Below, one piece after another: positions 37,474 through 46,666 of a stretch of DNA of 64,000 bases. The translations under genes and the position numbers were made by a program. Source of the stretch: Rhizobium sp. PP-CC-3A-592 (lineage in GTDB: Bacteria; Pseudomonadota; Alphaproteobacteria; Rhizobiales; Rhizobiaceae); contig NZ_QJSR01000006.1 in NCBI RefSeq assembly GCF_003217095.1, positions 13,377 to 77,376 of the forward strand. The letters are read 5' to 3'. Below the pieces are notes generated by a model that ran no database searches, was not told the origin of the DNA, and saw only the letters and a list, made by a program, of their open reading frames with translations. Position 1 is the first letter of the stretch. The number at the start of each line of letters is the position of its first letter.

Positions 37474-37776
37474 TTAGTGGAGCATCTTGGGGTCGTAGTC
37501 TTGGTCGGCCGTCGTCGGCGTCACGGTGAAACATACGCCCGTATCTCTGTTGAGCGGGAACTCCGGGGCTGTCTTGCTGGTGACGATGATCCGAACCCAC
37601 TCCTCTACCGAGTGCTCCTTCAGGGCGCCGATCTTGGATAGAAGCTCGCCAAGGCTTTGAATGCCCATGATGGTCGTCAGCATCGGATCGCCCTGGAAGA
37701 GCACCTCGAGCCGGTAGTTGGTTCTTGATGAGACAAGGCGAAGATTCGTCTTACTGCGCAACCTAGAGACACCCAT
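37474..37776 (-). CDS. Hypothetical protein, up to 100 aa
   Basis: No recognised motif. The N-terminal 30 residues are basic, followed by IMGIQSLGELLSKIGALKEH and a short beta-rich tail. An internal Met at residue 32 is an alternative start. First of three consecutive small minus-strand genes. Confidence 0.45.
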   Translation of the reverse strand: MGVSRLRSKTNLRLVSSRTNYRLEVLFQGDPMLTTIMGIQSLGELLSKIGALKEHSVEEWVRIIVTSKTAPEFPLNRDTGVCFTVTPTTADQDYDPKMLH

Positions 37777-38043
37777 GCAAGCTCCCGGCCCATTGGTGCC
37801 TGTTAGCTTACCTTCATCTTCTTCTAGTTGTCGAGGGTGACTTACGTAGCGGGATCCGCGTCTGAGAGATCCCGGTCGAGGCTATAGGCGTCTCCAGCCC
37901 CGATCGGGGAGACCTGTGCAGAGAGGTTCCCCCAGAGAAGCTAGGCAGCCTTCATGACCATGTAGGCTGGTTGTCGGCTGCAAGATGCTGATCCGTGTCA
38001 ACCAGGTATTCAGCCAGGCTCTCGAACATGGGATCAGGGGGAA
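37777..38043. other. Intergenic stretch with GC hairpin
   Basis: The only structure is CCCCGATCGGGG at 37898-37909, a perfect 12-base palindrome flanked by GTCTCC and AGAC, downstream of the monooxygenase gene on the minus strand; it may be a terminator element. No gene seen. Confidence 0.4.
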
Positions 38044-39795
38044 TCATGCCTGTGGCGGACCCGGCAATGAAAGCTGTGAGGAAGCGTTGGCAGTCAGGCC
38101 CTCAATGCCCTCGCAATACTCCCGCAGAAGCTCCGGCCTATCTGCCCGTCCCCGGAAGGCAATGTGGCCGTCTGGGCGAATAAGAATCAGCGAGGGGCGG
38201 TTGGTGATGCCGTAAGCAGCATGTGCGAGCGCGTCGAGGTCGAACAGATAGACGACGGCTGCCCTTGGAGGAAACGAAGCTGCGCCGAGCACTAACCTCG
38301 GACGCACCCAAGCCCGATCGGCCACCGTTTCCAGACACGCCTCCAGCATTGGCCTCGCATCTACCTGCCTGCCGTCGAATGCGAGGAGGGACCAGCCACA
38401 GCTCATGTCGTCCGGATTGTAGATCTGCGCAAAGAGCGTCGTCGGACAACCGTTGGCGTCGACCACCTTGCTGTCGGGCGCACGATCACCTGCGTGAGGT
38501 GACCGTCCCGGCAGCAACTCGGTGAACGTCTTGAGATGATCGACGCTAAGCGGGCTGTCAGGATAGGCGACCGATAGCTGCTGTAGGTCATCGCTGCCCT
38601 GGAGCAGGGTGCCGATGCTGGGCAGCAGCTTCGCCGCAATACCAATAGCAGCATCCTTCATATGGCCGCGGTAGACGCTGTTGCCAAAGCCCTTCCTCTG
38701 GCGCTCGTCCAGCGCGTGGTGTTCACCACCCCGTTCGGCGTCATAGGAGTTGAGAAGCGCGTCGCCTGCCTCGCCTCGTAGAACCATGGCCAGTCTCCAG
38801 GCGAGACCGACAGCATCATGCAGCCCCGCGTTCATGCCCTGTCCGCCGATCGGCAGAGTCCGATGACCAGCATCCCCGACAAGAAAGACGCGGTCCTTCG
38901 CGTAGTGTGCGGCAACTCCATGCTGGAAGCGGCTGTGGGTGAGCCATATTGGATCGCTCAGCGTTAGTGTCTCGTCTTCCGTCACCTCGCGGGCGATCGC
39001 CTGAATCTCTTCCAGCGTCGGATCGCGGTCCGGGATGCCGGTGTCGTCGGCTAGGAAGAACAGCCGGTGATAGCCGCCCCAGACCGGCAGGACGCCGCAA
39101 AAGCCTTTGGGATAATAAAAGAACCAGAGCGTCTCGAAGTCGGTGCCGCGGCGCCAAGAGAGTTTGGCGTCCACCTGTCGGTTCATGCAGTCCGGCAGCT
39201 TCTCCGGTTCGAACTCCAGCCCCAGGAGCTGGCGCACTAGGCTCTCGCCGCCATCGGCGCCGATGAGATAGCGGCAGCGCACGGTTTCTGTCGGGGCATC
39301 AGCCGCCACCGCTCCGCCATCCTCGCTTTCATCTTCTGCTTTCGAAGGTCCAAGTGTAGCTGTGACGCCGTCTTGGTCCTGCGTGAGGCCGATCAGTCGG
39401 CGGCCGCGCTCGACATGCCCGCCGCGCGCCTCGATCTGGTCCGACAAGGTTTTCTCGATGACATCCTGGCCGCTGTAGAGCACCGGGCCGAAGGGGCTTT
39501 CAACATCGGAGATGGCGACCGGATCGACCGGCTGCCCATTGATGAGCGTGCGGATTTCCGTGATCCTATAGGCCTTTTCCGCCAACGCATCGCGAAGGCC
39601 GATGCTGTGGAGCAGCTCCTGCGGCCGGGCCCATAGATTGTTTGCACGCGAATGCGGCTTAGGCTTCGAGCGCTGCTCGACGATGCGGTAGTTCAGGCCG
39701 TGATGAGCGAGTGCACAGGCCGTGACGAGGCCGATCGGGCCGCCTCCGACAATGAGAATGTCGGTGTCAAAGCTGTCCTCAAGAGGTCCGGTCAT
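38044..39795 (-). CDS. FAD-dependent aromatic-type monooxygenase (class A)
   Basis: 583 aa. N-terminal FAD dinucleotide fold IVGGGPIGLVTACALA; DG motif YLIGADGGESLVR; second FAD motif VFLVGDAGHRTLPIGGQGMN; and a C-terminal thioredoxin-like domain (about 440-560, starting near HAGDRAPD) as in phenol hydroxylase and rifampicin monooxygenase relatives. Uses NAD(P)H and oxygen to hydroxylate an aromatic or polyketide-like substrate. Its start overlaps the MarR stop by 4 bases, so a small molecule sensed by the MarR protein probably induces it. May serve xenobiotic or antibiotic inactivation; substrate unknown. Confidence 0.87.
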   Translation of the reverse strand: MTGPLEDSFDTDILIVGGGPIGLVTACALAHHGLNYRIVEQRSKPKPHSRANNLWARPQELLHSIGLRDALAEKAYRITEIRTLINGQPVDPVAISDVESPFGPVLYSGQDVIEKTLSDQIEARGGHVERGRRLIGLTQDQDGVTATLGPSKAEDESEDGGAVAADAPTETVRCRYLIGADGGESLVRQLLGLEFEPEKLPDCMNRQVDAKLSWRRGTDFETLWFFYYPKGFCGVLPVWGGYHRLFFLADDTGIPDRDPTLEEIQAIAREVTEDETLTLSDPIWLTHSRFQHGVAAHYAKDRVFLVGDAGHRTLPIGGQGMNAGLHDAVGLAWRLAMVLRGEAGDALLNSYDAERGGEHHALDERQRKGFGNSVYRGHMKDAAIGIAAKLLPSIGTLLQGSDDLQQLSVAYPDSPLSVDHLKTFTELLPGRSPHAGDRAPDSKVVDANGCPTTLFAQIYNPDDMSCGWSLLAFDGRQVDARPMLEACLETVADRAWVRPRLVLGAASFPPRAAVVYLFDLDALAHAAYGITNRPSLILIRPDGHIAFRGRADRPELLREYCEGIEGLTANASSQLSLPGPPQA

Positions 39796-40295
39796 TCAAA
39801 GTCCTTTCGAGCGGAGGGCGAGGCTTTGCGAGCGCCGGCTTCGCGGTTGAGCTCCTCGGTGATGATGTCGGTTATGTCGTTCAAAGCAGTGAGCGCCATG
39901 GCCAGACGCTCAGAGCCGATCCTGTCCAGAATGCGTCGATCGACAGGGCCGGCAGCACGCTCTGCCATTTCCAGGGCGGTGCCCCCAGCATCCGTCAGCA
40001 CGACGAGCTTGGCGCGCTGATGATGCGGGTTAGGCGCGAACGTCACATAGCCACGGTCCACCAGCAGGTCGACGATGCGCTGCACGGCCTGCCGGGTCAG
40101 CCCCATAGCCCGAGCGATCTGCGAAACGGACTGGGGTTCCGGTGCATAGCCAAGTGCTCCAAGCACTTGCCACCAAGCCGTCGTAAGCCCAGCCGGTCGA
40201 ACGAGTTCGTTGCCCATCTCGACGAGCTGCCCATTGGCTTCGAATATCGCGATGACGAGGCTGCGGACGAGGGGAAGATCACGGTTTCGCTTCAT
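39792..40295 (-). CDS. MarR family transcriptional regulator
   Basis: 167 aa winged helix-turn-helix: SVSQIARAMGLTRQAVQRIVDL is the recognition helix pair, DRGYVTFAPNPHHQRAKLVVLT the wing. Start taken at the ATG at 40295, where family homology begins (KRNRDLPLVRS); the upstream frame lacks homology. It precedes and overlaps the monooxygenase gene, and likely represses that operon until its ligand binds. Confidence 0.87.
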   Translation of the reverse strand: MKRNRDLPLVRSLVIAIFEANGQLVEMGNELVRPAGLTTAWWQVLGALGYAPEPQSVSQIARAMGLTRQAVQRIVDLLVDRGYVTFAPNPHHQRAKLVVLTDAGGTALEMAERAAGPVDRRILDRIGSERLAMALTALNDITDIITEELNREAGARKASPSARKDFE

Positions 40296-40327
40296 GGAGC
40301 ATGAAGATGGAACATGACAGTATGTTG

Positions 40328-40750
40328 TCAAGTATGCGGATCTCGAATATCCCCGCTTACGCCCTTGTGCCGCAAACCGTGAAAGCGCAGTCCGGAAACG
40401 TCTGCTCGTGCTAAAAGCCAATACCACGCCTGCTTAAGTGAACCAGGCGCCGTGGGGAAAATGCGTAGCTCCGCCTCGTCGGCGCGGCTTTCCCACTTGC
40501 TAAGAGCGCTGGAGGTACGTTGTGAGAGCGGCACCTCACGCCCTGAATCGTTCTTTGTCATCGTCAGCGTGCTCGCCCGGCGATTGTGAGAGAAATCACC
40601 CCACCGCAGACCAAGGATCTCGCCACGGAGCATCCCTGTCTCGATCAACACGATATGCGGCGTTAGGCATGCGAAGACCGAGAAGGCTTGAATTCGCGCC
40701 AACAAGCTTCCCTGAGACAAGAAACCCATATCCAGTAGTTTCAGAGGCAT
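40328..40750 (-). pseudogene. Tyrosine recombinase/integrase, internal remnant
   Basis: Minus-strand frame with the catalytic-domain core of a phage-type integrase: ETGMLRGEILGLRWGDF (first catalytic Arg), TKNDSGREVPLS (Lys region) and FHGLRH (HxxR box), after which it runs out of homology before the tyrosine. The N-terminal arm-binding and core-binding parts are missing as well. A dead fragment that marks former integration in this area. Confidence 0.8.
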
Positions 40751-40752
40751 AC

Positions 40753-41079
40753 GTGAATTTAATCGGCAAAGACATTCGTGATGCTCGCAAGTCGGCAGGC
40801 CTCAGTCAGGCGGGGTTAGGTGAACTGGCCGGAATCAGTCGTCATGCTGTCTCCTATTGGGAATGCAAGGTGAGCTCTCGCCCTCACGGGTGCGCATTGC
40901 AGCGTATCGCTGATGATCTTGAACGGCGGCAGAGCAGCAAAAAAAGGGCCTCCCGCCTTCGGGTCCACTGCTGCGCAAAGACGCGGAAAGGGACACTGAG
41001 TTCTATCATTGAGCGTTGGTATTACTGCACAATGTGGCTTGCCTTGCACCATATGTTCCCGACGTTTGGCCAACGCTGA
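40753..41079 (+). CDS. XRE family helix-turn-helix protein, probably frameshifted at the C-terminus
   Basis: Begins with GTG at 40753. Residues 1-50 are a Cro/CI-type domain: IRDARKSAGLSQAGLGELAG and ISRHAVSYWECK. The later part CCAKTRKGT resembles the CGAKTRKGTPC motif seen in small rhizobial proteins, but the sequence then turns into unlikely protein, suggesting a frameshift. Divergent from the integrase remnant. Confidence 0.55.
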   Translation: MNLIGKDIRDARKSAGLSQAGLGELAGISRHAVSYWECKVSSRPHGCALQRIADDLERRQSSKKRASRLRVHCCAKTRKGTLSSIIERWYYCTMWLALHHMFPTFGQR

Positions 41080-41374
41080 GGTAAGCCTTCCCTGATTAGC
41101 GCCTCTCCAGCATCGCGGCCATCGAAGCATCCCATCGAACATCTGCAAGGGTTCAATTCCTCTCGCGATTCCGCATTGGTTGCGGACCCGAAGGATATGC
41201 GCTCCTCAATGTACCGCCTCATCTGCCGGCGAATTACTATGTGGACGGCCAGGTTTCTAACCCAAGCCAGAACCGGCTTTAGAAGTGAGAGCTGCGACAC
41301 AATTCGAAATGCGGACATCAGCATGGAACTCCTGAGCATCACATCAGTTTGGCGAGCTCGAGAGGAATTATAAT
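41080..41374. other. Intergenic stretch without recognisable gene
   Basis: About 295 bases. A tRNA T-loop-like GGGTTCAATTCC occurs at 41150, but the arms do not pair as a tRNA. Frames on both strands are short and unsupported. Confidence 0.3.
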
Positions 41375-41818
41375 ATGGATAAAATCCTAAAGCCCGACAA
41401 TAATTGTTCGCCCGATGAAGAGCCCGTTACGGGGTTTATTCAACCTGACGATTATAAAACTGGGTCAAATATAATCGATGATCAGGAAGTTTCGAATGAA
41501 ATACTCAATATATACAAACTTCTGCCGAATGCGGCGCCCGTAGATCCTCGGTGGCTAGGGGCGGCTTCGGCACCTGTTGTTTTCGTCGCCGCTTACACCT
41601 CTGGAGATGCACGTATTGTCGCTACAGAGGCGGAAGTGGATTTTCTCGACATTAGCGCCAAGCCCGCCGAAGGCGTCTCCACCGCCTTTGCCAGCATGTT
41701 TCGCGACGAGAAACTCTATACCGTCATCGAGGTGGAGCACGGTCGTACCGACCTCAAGAGAGGTGTCGTGAGTGGCGACCTCAACCCGGCGGTTACGAAA
41801 CCCCAACAGACATCCTGA
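41375..41818 (+). CDS. Hypothetical protein, 147 aa
   Basis: First 45 residues are polar with low-GC codons (MDKILKPDNNCSPDEEPVTG), the rest (about 50-147) is normal rhizobial codon use with VVFVAAYTSGDARIVATEAE and LYTVIEVEHGRTDLKRGVV. The change in composition suggests a fusion or a transferred start. No family recognised. It lies 57 bases upstream of the alcohol dehydrogenase. Confidence 0.5.
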   Translation: MDKILKPDNNCSPDEEPVTGFIQPDDYKTGSNIIDDQEVSNEILNIYKLLPNAAPVDPRWLGAASAPVVFVAAYTSGDARIVATEAEVDFLDISAKPAEGVSTAFASMFRDEKLYTVIEVEHGRTDLKRGVVSGDLNPAVTKPQQTS

Positions 41819-41875
41819 ACGCAATACTGAAACTGACCCGCGGCGCCTTTTGGTGCTGACTTGAAGGATACCGAT

Positions 41876-43051
41876 ATGAAAGCACTTTGCTGGCACGGTA
41901 AAGGCGACATTCGATGTGACAGCGTCCCGGAACCGCAGATTGAAGACGGGCGGGACGTCATCATCAAGATGACGGCTTGCGCCATCTGCGGCTCCGATCT
42001 CCACTTGATGGACGGATATAACCCATTCATGGAGAAGGGCGACATTCTCGGCCACGAATTTATGGGCGAGGTAGTTGATGTCGGACGCGATAACAAGAAG
42101 CTTAAGGTCGGAGACCGGGTTGTGGTTCCCTTCACCATTTGCTGTGGCGAGTGTCAGCAGTGCCTCCGGGGAAACTGGTCCGTTTGCGAGCGCTCCAACA
42201 GGACGCCGGAGAATGCCACAAAGGCGTTTGGCTATTCAACGGCTGGTCTCTTCGGCTATTCCCATTTGACGGGTGCTTACGCCGGCGGACAAGCTGAGTT
42301 CGTGCGGGTGCCTTATGCCGACGTTTCTCCGGTGATCATCCCGAATGGCATGTCGGACGAGCAAGCATTGTTCCTCGGTGACATCTTTCCGACCGGTTGG
42401 ATGGCTGCAGCAAACTGCGAGATTGAGCCAACCGATATAGTGGCGATCTGGGGCTGCGGTCCTGTCGGGCAGTTTTGCATCAAGAGTGCATTCATGCAAG
42501 GCGCCGAACGTGTCATCGCGATTGATAACGTACCGGAACGCTTGGCTCTCGCCCAGGCGACCGGTGCGGAAATCATCAATTTCGATGAGATCGACGGAAC
42601 CGTGCTGGATTACATCAAGGACATGACCAACGGATATGGTGCTGACAAATGCATCGACGCAGTCGGCGCAGAGTCTCATGCCACGGCGTCGTTCGACGCA
42701 ATTGTCGACAAGGTCAAGGCGGCGACCTTGCTCGGGACTGACCGTCCGCATGCCTTGCGCACAGCAATCATGGCGTGCCGACCGGGCGGCATTGTCTCTG
42801 TCCCGGGCGTGTATGGAGGCTTTCTCGACAAGATCCCGTTTGGAGCCGCTATGAACAAGGGTCTAACGATCCGTACAGGGCAAACCCATGTGAACCGGTA
42901 CTCTCTCGACCTCCTCCGGCGCATCGAGGATGGTGAAATTGACCCGAGCTTTATCATCACGCACCGTGCCAAGCTGGAGGACGGACCAGAGCTTTACAAG
43001 ACATTTCGTAACAAGAAGGATGAGTGCATCAAGGTCGTTTTGACGGCTTAG
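41876..43051 (+). CDS. Zinc-dependent alcohol dehydrogenase, formaldehyde dehydrogenase-like
   Basis: 391 aa medium-chain dehydrogenase. Catalytic zinc ligands in [14 protein letters not shown] and GHEFMGEVV; structural zinc cysteines in [20 protein letters not shown] loop [14 protein letters not shown]. The long insert around residues 100-150 and length resemble glutathione-independent formaldehyde dehydrogenase and its relatives. Start ATG at 41876 chosen because AAGGA sits 7 bases upstream; a TTG at 41861 is not preferred. A stand-alone gene, perhaps for aldehyde detoxification. Confidence 0.88.
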   Translation: MKALCWHGKGDIRCDSVPEPQIEDGRDVIIKMTACAICGSDLHLMDGYNPFMEKGDILGHEFMGEVVDVGRDNKKLKVGDRVVVPFTICCGECQQCLRGNWSVCERSNRTPENATKAFGYSTAGLFGYSHLTGAYAGGQAEFVRVPYADVSPVIIPNGMSDEQALFLGDIFPTGWMAAANCEIEPTDIVAIWGCGPVGQFCIKSAFMQGAERVIAIDNVPERLALAQATGAEIINFDEIDGTVLDYIKDMTNGYGADKCIDAVGAESHATASFDAIVDKVKAATLLGTDRPHALRTAIMACRPGGIVSVPGVYGGFLDKIPFGAAMNKGLTIRTGQTHVNRYSLDLLRRIEDGEIDPSFIITHRAKLEDGPELYKTFRNKKDECIKVVLTA

Positions 43052-43091
43052 GCTATTTCGGAAAACTCTCGCGGCCGGAAGGGCTAGAATG

Positions 43092-43343
43092 TCACACGGC
43101 TGCGAGGGAAACCTTTGCATGAGCTACATCACCTGCGTCGTTCTTAAATTCACATATCGTCTCACGTACGGGAATCAGCGACATTATGGCCACATAAGCG
43201 GCATCTCTGCAGCAGCTTGCCACTAAGACAATGCCGATATAGCCGTCGCCATCGAAACCGCACCAATCCAGATCCGTTGGCGGGTCGTTTTCGTCTAGCT
43301 GAGTGCGGCGCCACTCACAGCGTGGCTGACAGATTTCAGGCAT
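43092..43343 (-). CDS. Small hypothetical protein, 83 aa
   Basis: Contains WRRTQLDENDPPTDLDWCGF followed by DGDGYIGIVLVASCCRDAAY, then a short polar tail. Convergent with the alcohol dehydrogenase. Low-complexity-free and plausible, but no family recognised. Confidence 0.45.
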   Translation of the reverse strand: MPEICQPRCEWRRTQLDENDPPTDLDWCGFDGDGYIGIVLVASCCRDAAYVAIMSLIPVRETICEFKNDAGDVAHAKVSLAAV

Positions 43344-43685
43344 AGGCGGGTTAAATTTCGAATGTATTAAAGTTGAAGTGTCTTATGATTGTGAAATGGC
43401 GCAGTAATGGATGCGCTTCATAGCAGCAGGAGGTTTTGTCACTTCATAAAGTGCGGCGTCTTCTTCTTGTGACGTTTACCAGCCATACCACACATTCCCG
43501 CGTCTGGGCCACGGCTCAGCAAGCCCCTCGATGATCATAATAGCGCCTGCATCACTGCCGTCGTCAGGACGAATGCGAACCAAGGCGCGATGGTCAGAGG
43601 TTCTATCCTTTCGGCGGCTAGTTTAAGGAAGTTACAGCCAGATCAGCGAAATAGCGAGCGAGCATAGCGTTAGGTAAGACGAATT
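43344..43685. other. Intergenic stretch without recognisable gene
   Basis: About 340 bases between the small hypothetical gene and the tRNA fragment. Nothing recognised on either strand. Confidence 0.3.
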
Positions 43686-43746
43686 GCGGAGAGGATGGGA
43701 TTTGAACCCACGGTGTCCTTGCACGCATGCCGCATTTCGAGTGCGA
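43686..43746 (-). tRNA. tRNA-Ser(CGA) 3' fragment (probable attachment-site scar)
   Basis: On the minus strand: anticodon arm CGCA-CTCGAAA-TGCG (anticodon CGA), a long variable arm, T arm GTGGG-TTCAAAT-CCCAT, and acceptor strand CCTCTCC followed by GCA. The D arm and 5' acceptor strand (expected GGAGAGG) are absent upstream. Half-tRNAs that keep the 3' end are what integrative elements leave when they recombine into a tRNA gene. Confidence 0.75.
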
Positions 43747-43861
43747 GAGCGGATGATGAGAGCACCGGGGGCTGAAGCCGTCCGGGTTTCCAAACAGGCT
43801 CCGACGCCATAAGATCGTCCGGCTCGCCCCTGTTGCGAGCCGTCCTTCATGCCTGGGAAAA

Positions 43862-46546
43862 ATGCCGAGAGCCGTGCTGCCAACATCGTCGCTACGCCGG
43901 CAAGCCCGCTTTCGACCGCCCTCGATCGCGGGCAAAGTCGCACGCCCCCGGCTTCTCGATCTCCTGTCACTGCCCCGGCAACGGCGGCTGACGATCCTTG
44001 TGGCGCCGGCGGGTTACGGCAAGACATCGCTTGCCGCGCAATGGTATCACCGGCTTCTGTCACAAGGCCTCACGGCCGCATGGGTTTCGCTTGGGCCGGA
44101 TGACAGCGACCAGAGCCGATTTCTGCTAGCGATGGTCGAGAGCCTGGACCAGATCCTCGACCATCCGGCCAAGCCGATCGATGCCGGCTCCGTGTCCGTC
44201 GCCACGCTTTTGTCCGTGCTCTTCACGCGTCTGCAGCGCGTTCAGCCGGAGGCGACCCTGTTTCTGGACGATTATCATGCTTCCCAGACCGATGGCACGG
44301 AGGCGCTCGTCGCGCGGCTGCTGTCGCATGACGATCTCGGGCATATCCGGTTCGTGCTCGTTTCCCGCAGTGCGCCACGATTTCCGACATCCGCCCTTCG
44401 CCTTGCCGGGGAGGTCAAGCAGATCGGGCTTGCCGAGCTCGGATTTTCCGACGACGAGGCGCAGGCCTTCTTTGGCGGCGATGGCGCCGCGCTGAGCGGC
44501 CCGCAGTTGAAAAGCCTGAACGAGCGTGCCGAAGGCTGGGCGGTCGCCCTGCAGATGATGCGTATTCTGCTGGAGGAGTCCGGCGCCGACAGTCCGGCCA
44601 TTCTCTCCGCGTTCAGGGACCGGAGCGGCGACATGGGACAATATTTGTCGGAGCAGGTCTTCTCAAGCCTCTCAGCTCCCTTGCAGAGACTGCTTCTCGA
44701 AACGTCGTCCCTGCCGGCCATCAGCCGCGGGCTCGTGTCCGCGCTCTGCGACCAAACGGTCGTCGGAGCCTTCGCCTCCCTGCGCGAACAGGCTCTGCCC
44801 ATCGCGGTGCTCGATGACGAGGGACAATGGTTGCGCCTGCATCCGGTTCTCACGGCCTTTCTGAAGGAGGAGGCTGTTCGTCTCGGCATCGACAGCGGCG
44901 CGATCCTTGCCCGTGCCGCACGTTGGTTTGCCGGGGAAGGCGATCTTGAGACAGCTGTCGAGCATGCCTTTGCCGCCGGCGCGCCGGAGCTTGCGGCCGA
45001 GATCATAGAGGCGGCCGGAGGCTGGCGGCGGGTGTACACGACAAATCGAGGCGGTGCCGCCCTGTTCCGCAAGCTGTCGGACGAGGCGGCACAGATCGAT
45101 CTATCGGCCTACCCTCTCACCACGCTCGGCCTTGCCGTCGTCAGCGCCAAGACGGCGCAGCTCGATGCGGCGGATTATTACCTTGAGATCGTGTCCCGTG
45201 GAGCCGACACCATGGACGAAGGGCTGGCAAGTGCGCTTCGGGTCGTGCGGGTTCTCGTGTCGCTCTACACCGACCGCTGGGTCAGTAGCGCGGATCTTGG
45301 AGAACTGGAGCGCGACCTTGGCCATCACTCCGGCCGAGAGCTCGTGCATCGAGCGCTCTCGCTCAACATGCTCTCCTATAATTTCCTGATTCGCACCGAC
45401 CTCGATCGCGCTTTGCATTATGGCAATCTCGCCATGCAGGCGTTCCGGGATGGCGGTGCGGATTTCGGAGCGTTGCACCTCTATACCCATATCGGCCAAG
45501 CATCCTTCTTCAGCGGTGATATGACCTCGGCGGAGGAAGCTTATGACCGCCTGATTACCGAGGTCGCTGCGCATATCGGTCGTGGCAGCGATTTCGATGC
45601 CGTCGGCCATGTGCTGAAATGCGAGGTCCTTTCGATGCGGGGGGACATCGTGGGGGCCGGACGCGCGCTTGCATGGGCGCTACCGCATGTCGAACGGCAT
45701 GACACGTGGCTCGATCCGTTGGCCGCCGGCTTGCTGGCGCAGCAGCGCGTTCTCATCCTTTCGGGCGACACGATCGGTGCGCACGCGGCCATGGACCGGG
45801 CGCGGTCAACCGCAAGACGGCGTGGTTTCGACCGGCTGGTCCGGATCATCGATGGCGAGCGCGTCGCGTTGCTGATCGCGTCGGGCGATCTCGCGGAAGC
45901 CGCGCGCTATGCCGAGGCGAGCGGGTTCGGCGAGAAGGCGGCGCGGGCGGACCAGCCGAACGACCTGTCGCTGCGGCTGCGGGGAACGGTGCCCGCCCTT
46001 CTGTGGGTGCGGATGCATCTGGCGCAGGGCCGCCTCGACGTGGCGCGCGATCTGCTCTCGCGGCTGGAAACGAGCCAGGCCCGCAAGCCGCATGTTCTGC
46101 GCCAGATCGAGCTGCGTCTTCTCGGCATCCGGCTGGCGATGGCCGCCGGCGACAGCACGACCGCCGCCAGCCAGCTTTCGGATCTCGTGCTCGGCCTGCC
46201 CGTCATGGACTATCGCGCCGTGCTCCTGTCGGAAGGGCCCGCCTTTGTCAGTGATATCCTTGCGCTCGCCCGCGCGGCACCGGTGCCCGGCGTCGTCCTG
46301 CAGCGCCTGTTGCAGGCGGCCGGATCGCCGTCTCCGGTCGTCACGAAGACCGGCGGCCTGACGGAACGCGAACAGGCCGTGATGCAGCTTCTGAGCGCGG
46401 GTCTGGGGAACAAGGATATTGGCCGGCGGCTGTCCCTTAGCGACAACACGGTCAAGTTCCACCTTCGGAATATCTTTGCAAAGTTCGGCGTGACGACCCG
46501 CACGGGCGCGGTGGCGGCAGCACGCACAGCCGGCCTGCTTCCCTGA
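43862..46546 (+). CDS. MalT-like LuxR family transcriptional activator
   Basis: 894 aa, close to MalT length. N-terminal STAND ATPase domain with Walker A APAGYGKTSLAAQW and TLFLDDYHA as the Walker B region; helical repeat middle (about 400-800); C-terminal LuxR helix-turn-helix LTEREQAVMQLLSAGLGNKD and SLSDNTVKFHLRNIFAKFGV. Likely activates the hydantoinase and importer genes that follow on the same strand, with a 120-base gap. The ligand would bind the repeat domain. Confidence 0.88.
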   Translation: MPRAVLPTSSLRRQARFRPPSIAGKVARPRLLDLLSLPRQRRLTILVAPAGYGKTSLAAQWYHRLLSQGLTAAWVSLGPDDSDQSRFLLAMVESLDQILDHPAKPIDAGSVSVATLLSVLFTRLQRVQPEATLFLDDYHASQTDGTEALVARLLSHDDLGHIRFVLVSRSAPRFPTSALRLAGEVKQIGLAELGFSDDEAQAFFGGDGAALSGPQLKSLNERAEGWAVALQMMRILLEESGADSPAILSAFRDRSGDMGQYLSEQVFSSLSAPLQRLLLETSSLPAISRGLVSALCDQTVVGAFASLREQALPIAVLDDEGQWLRLHPVLTAFLKEEAVRLGIDSGAILARAARWFAGEGDLETAVEHAFAAGAPELAAEIIEAAGGWRRVYTTNRGGAALFRKLSDEAAQIDLSAYPLTTLGLAVVSAKTAQLDAADYYLEIVSRGADTMDEGLASALRVVRVLVSLYTDRWVSSADLGELERDLGHHSGRELVHRALSLNMLSYNFLIRTDLDRALHYGNLAMQAFRDGGADFGALHLYTHIGQASFFSGDMTSAEEAYDRLITEVAAHIGRGSDFDAVGHVLKCEVLSMRGDIVGAGRALAWALPHVERHDTWLDPLAAGLLAQQRVLILSGDTIGAHAAMDRARSTARRRGFDRLVRIIDGERVALLIASGDLAEAARYAEASGFGEKAARADQPNDLSLRLRGTVPALLWVRMHLAQGRLDVARDLLSRLETSQARKPHVLRQIELRLLGIRLAMAAGDSTTAASQLSDLVLGLPVMDYRAVLLSEGPAFVSDILALARAAPVPGVVLQRLLQAAGSPSPVVTKTGGLTEREQAVMQLLSAGLGNKDIGRRLSLSDNTVKFHLRNIFAKFGVTTRTGAVAAARTAGLLP

Positions 46547-46666
46547 CGTTCTGACCTTTGCCCACCCGTTCGGGCGGGTATTGCTGCCCGCATCCCACCC
46601 GTCTGGCTGGCTATGCCGTGTTCCCATCCCCTCCTAGGCTGTGCTTCACGAACCAAGGGGGTCCAC

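Noticed and set aside
41145-41175. GGGTTCAATTCC resembling a tRNA T loop
   Set aside because: The stem is imperfect and no other tRNA arms surround it.
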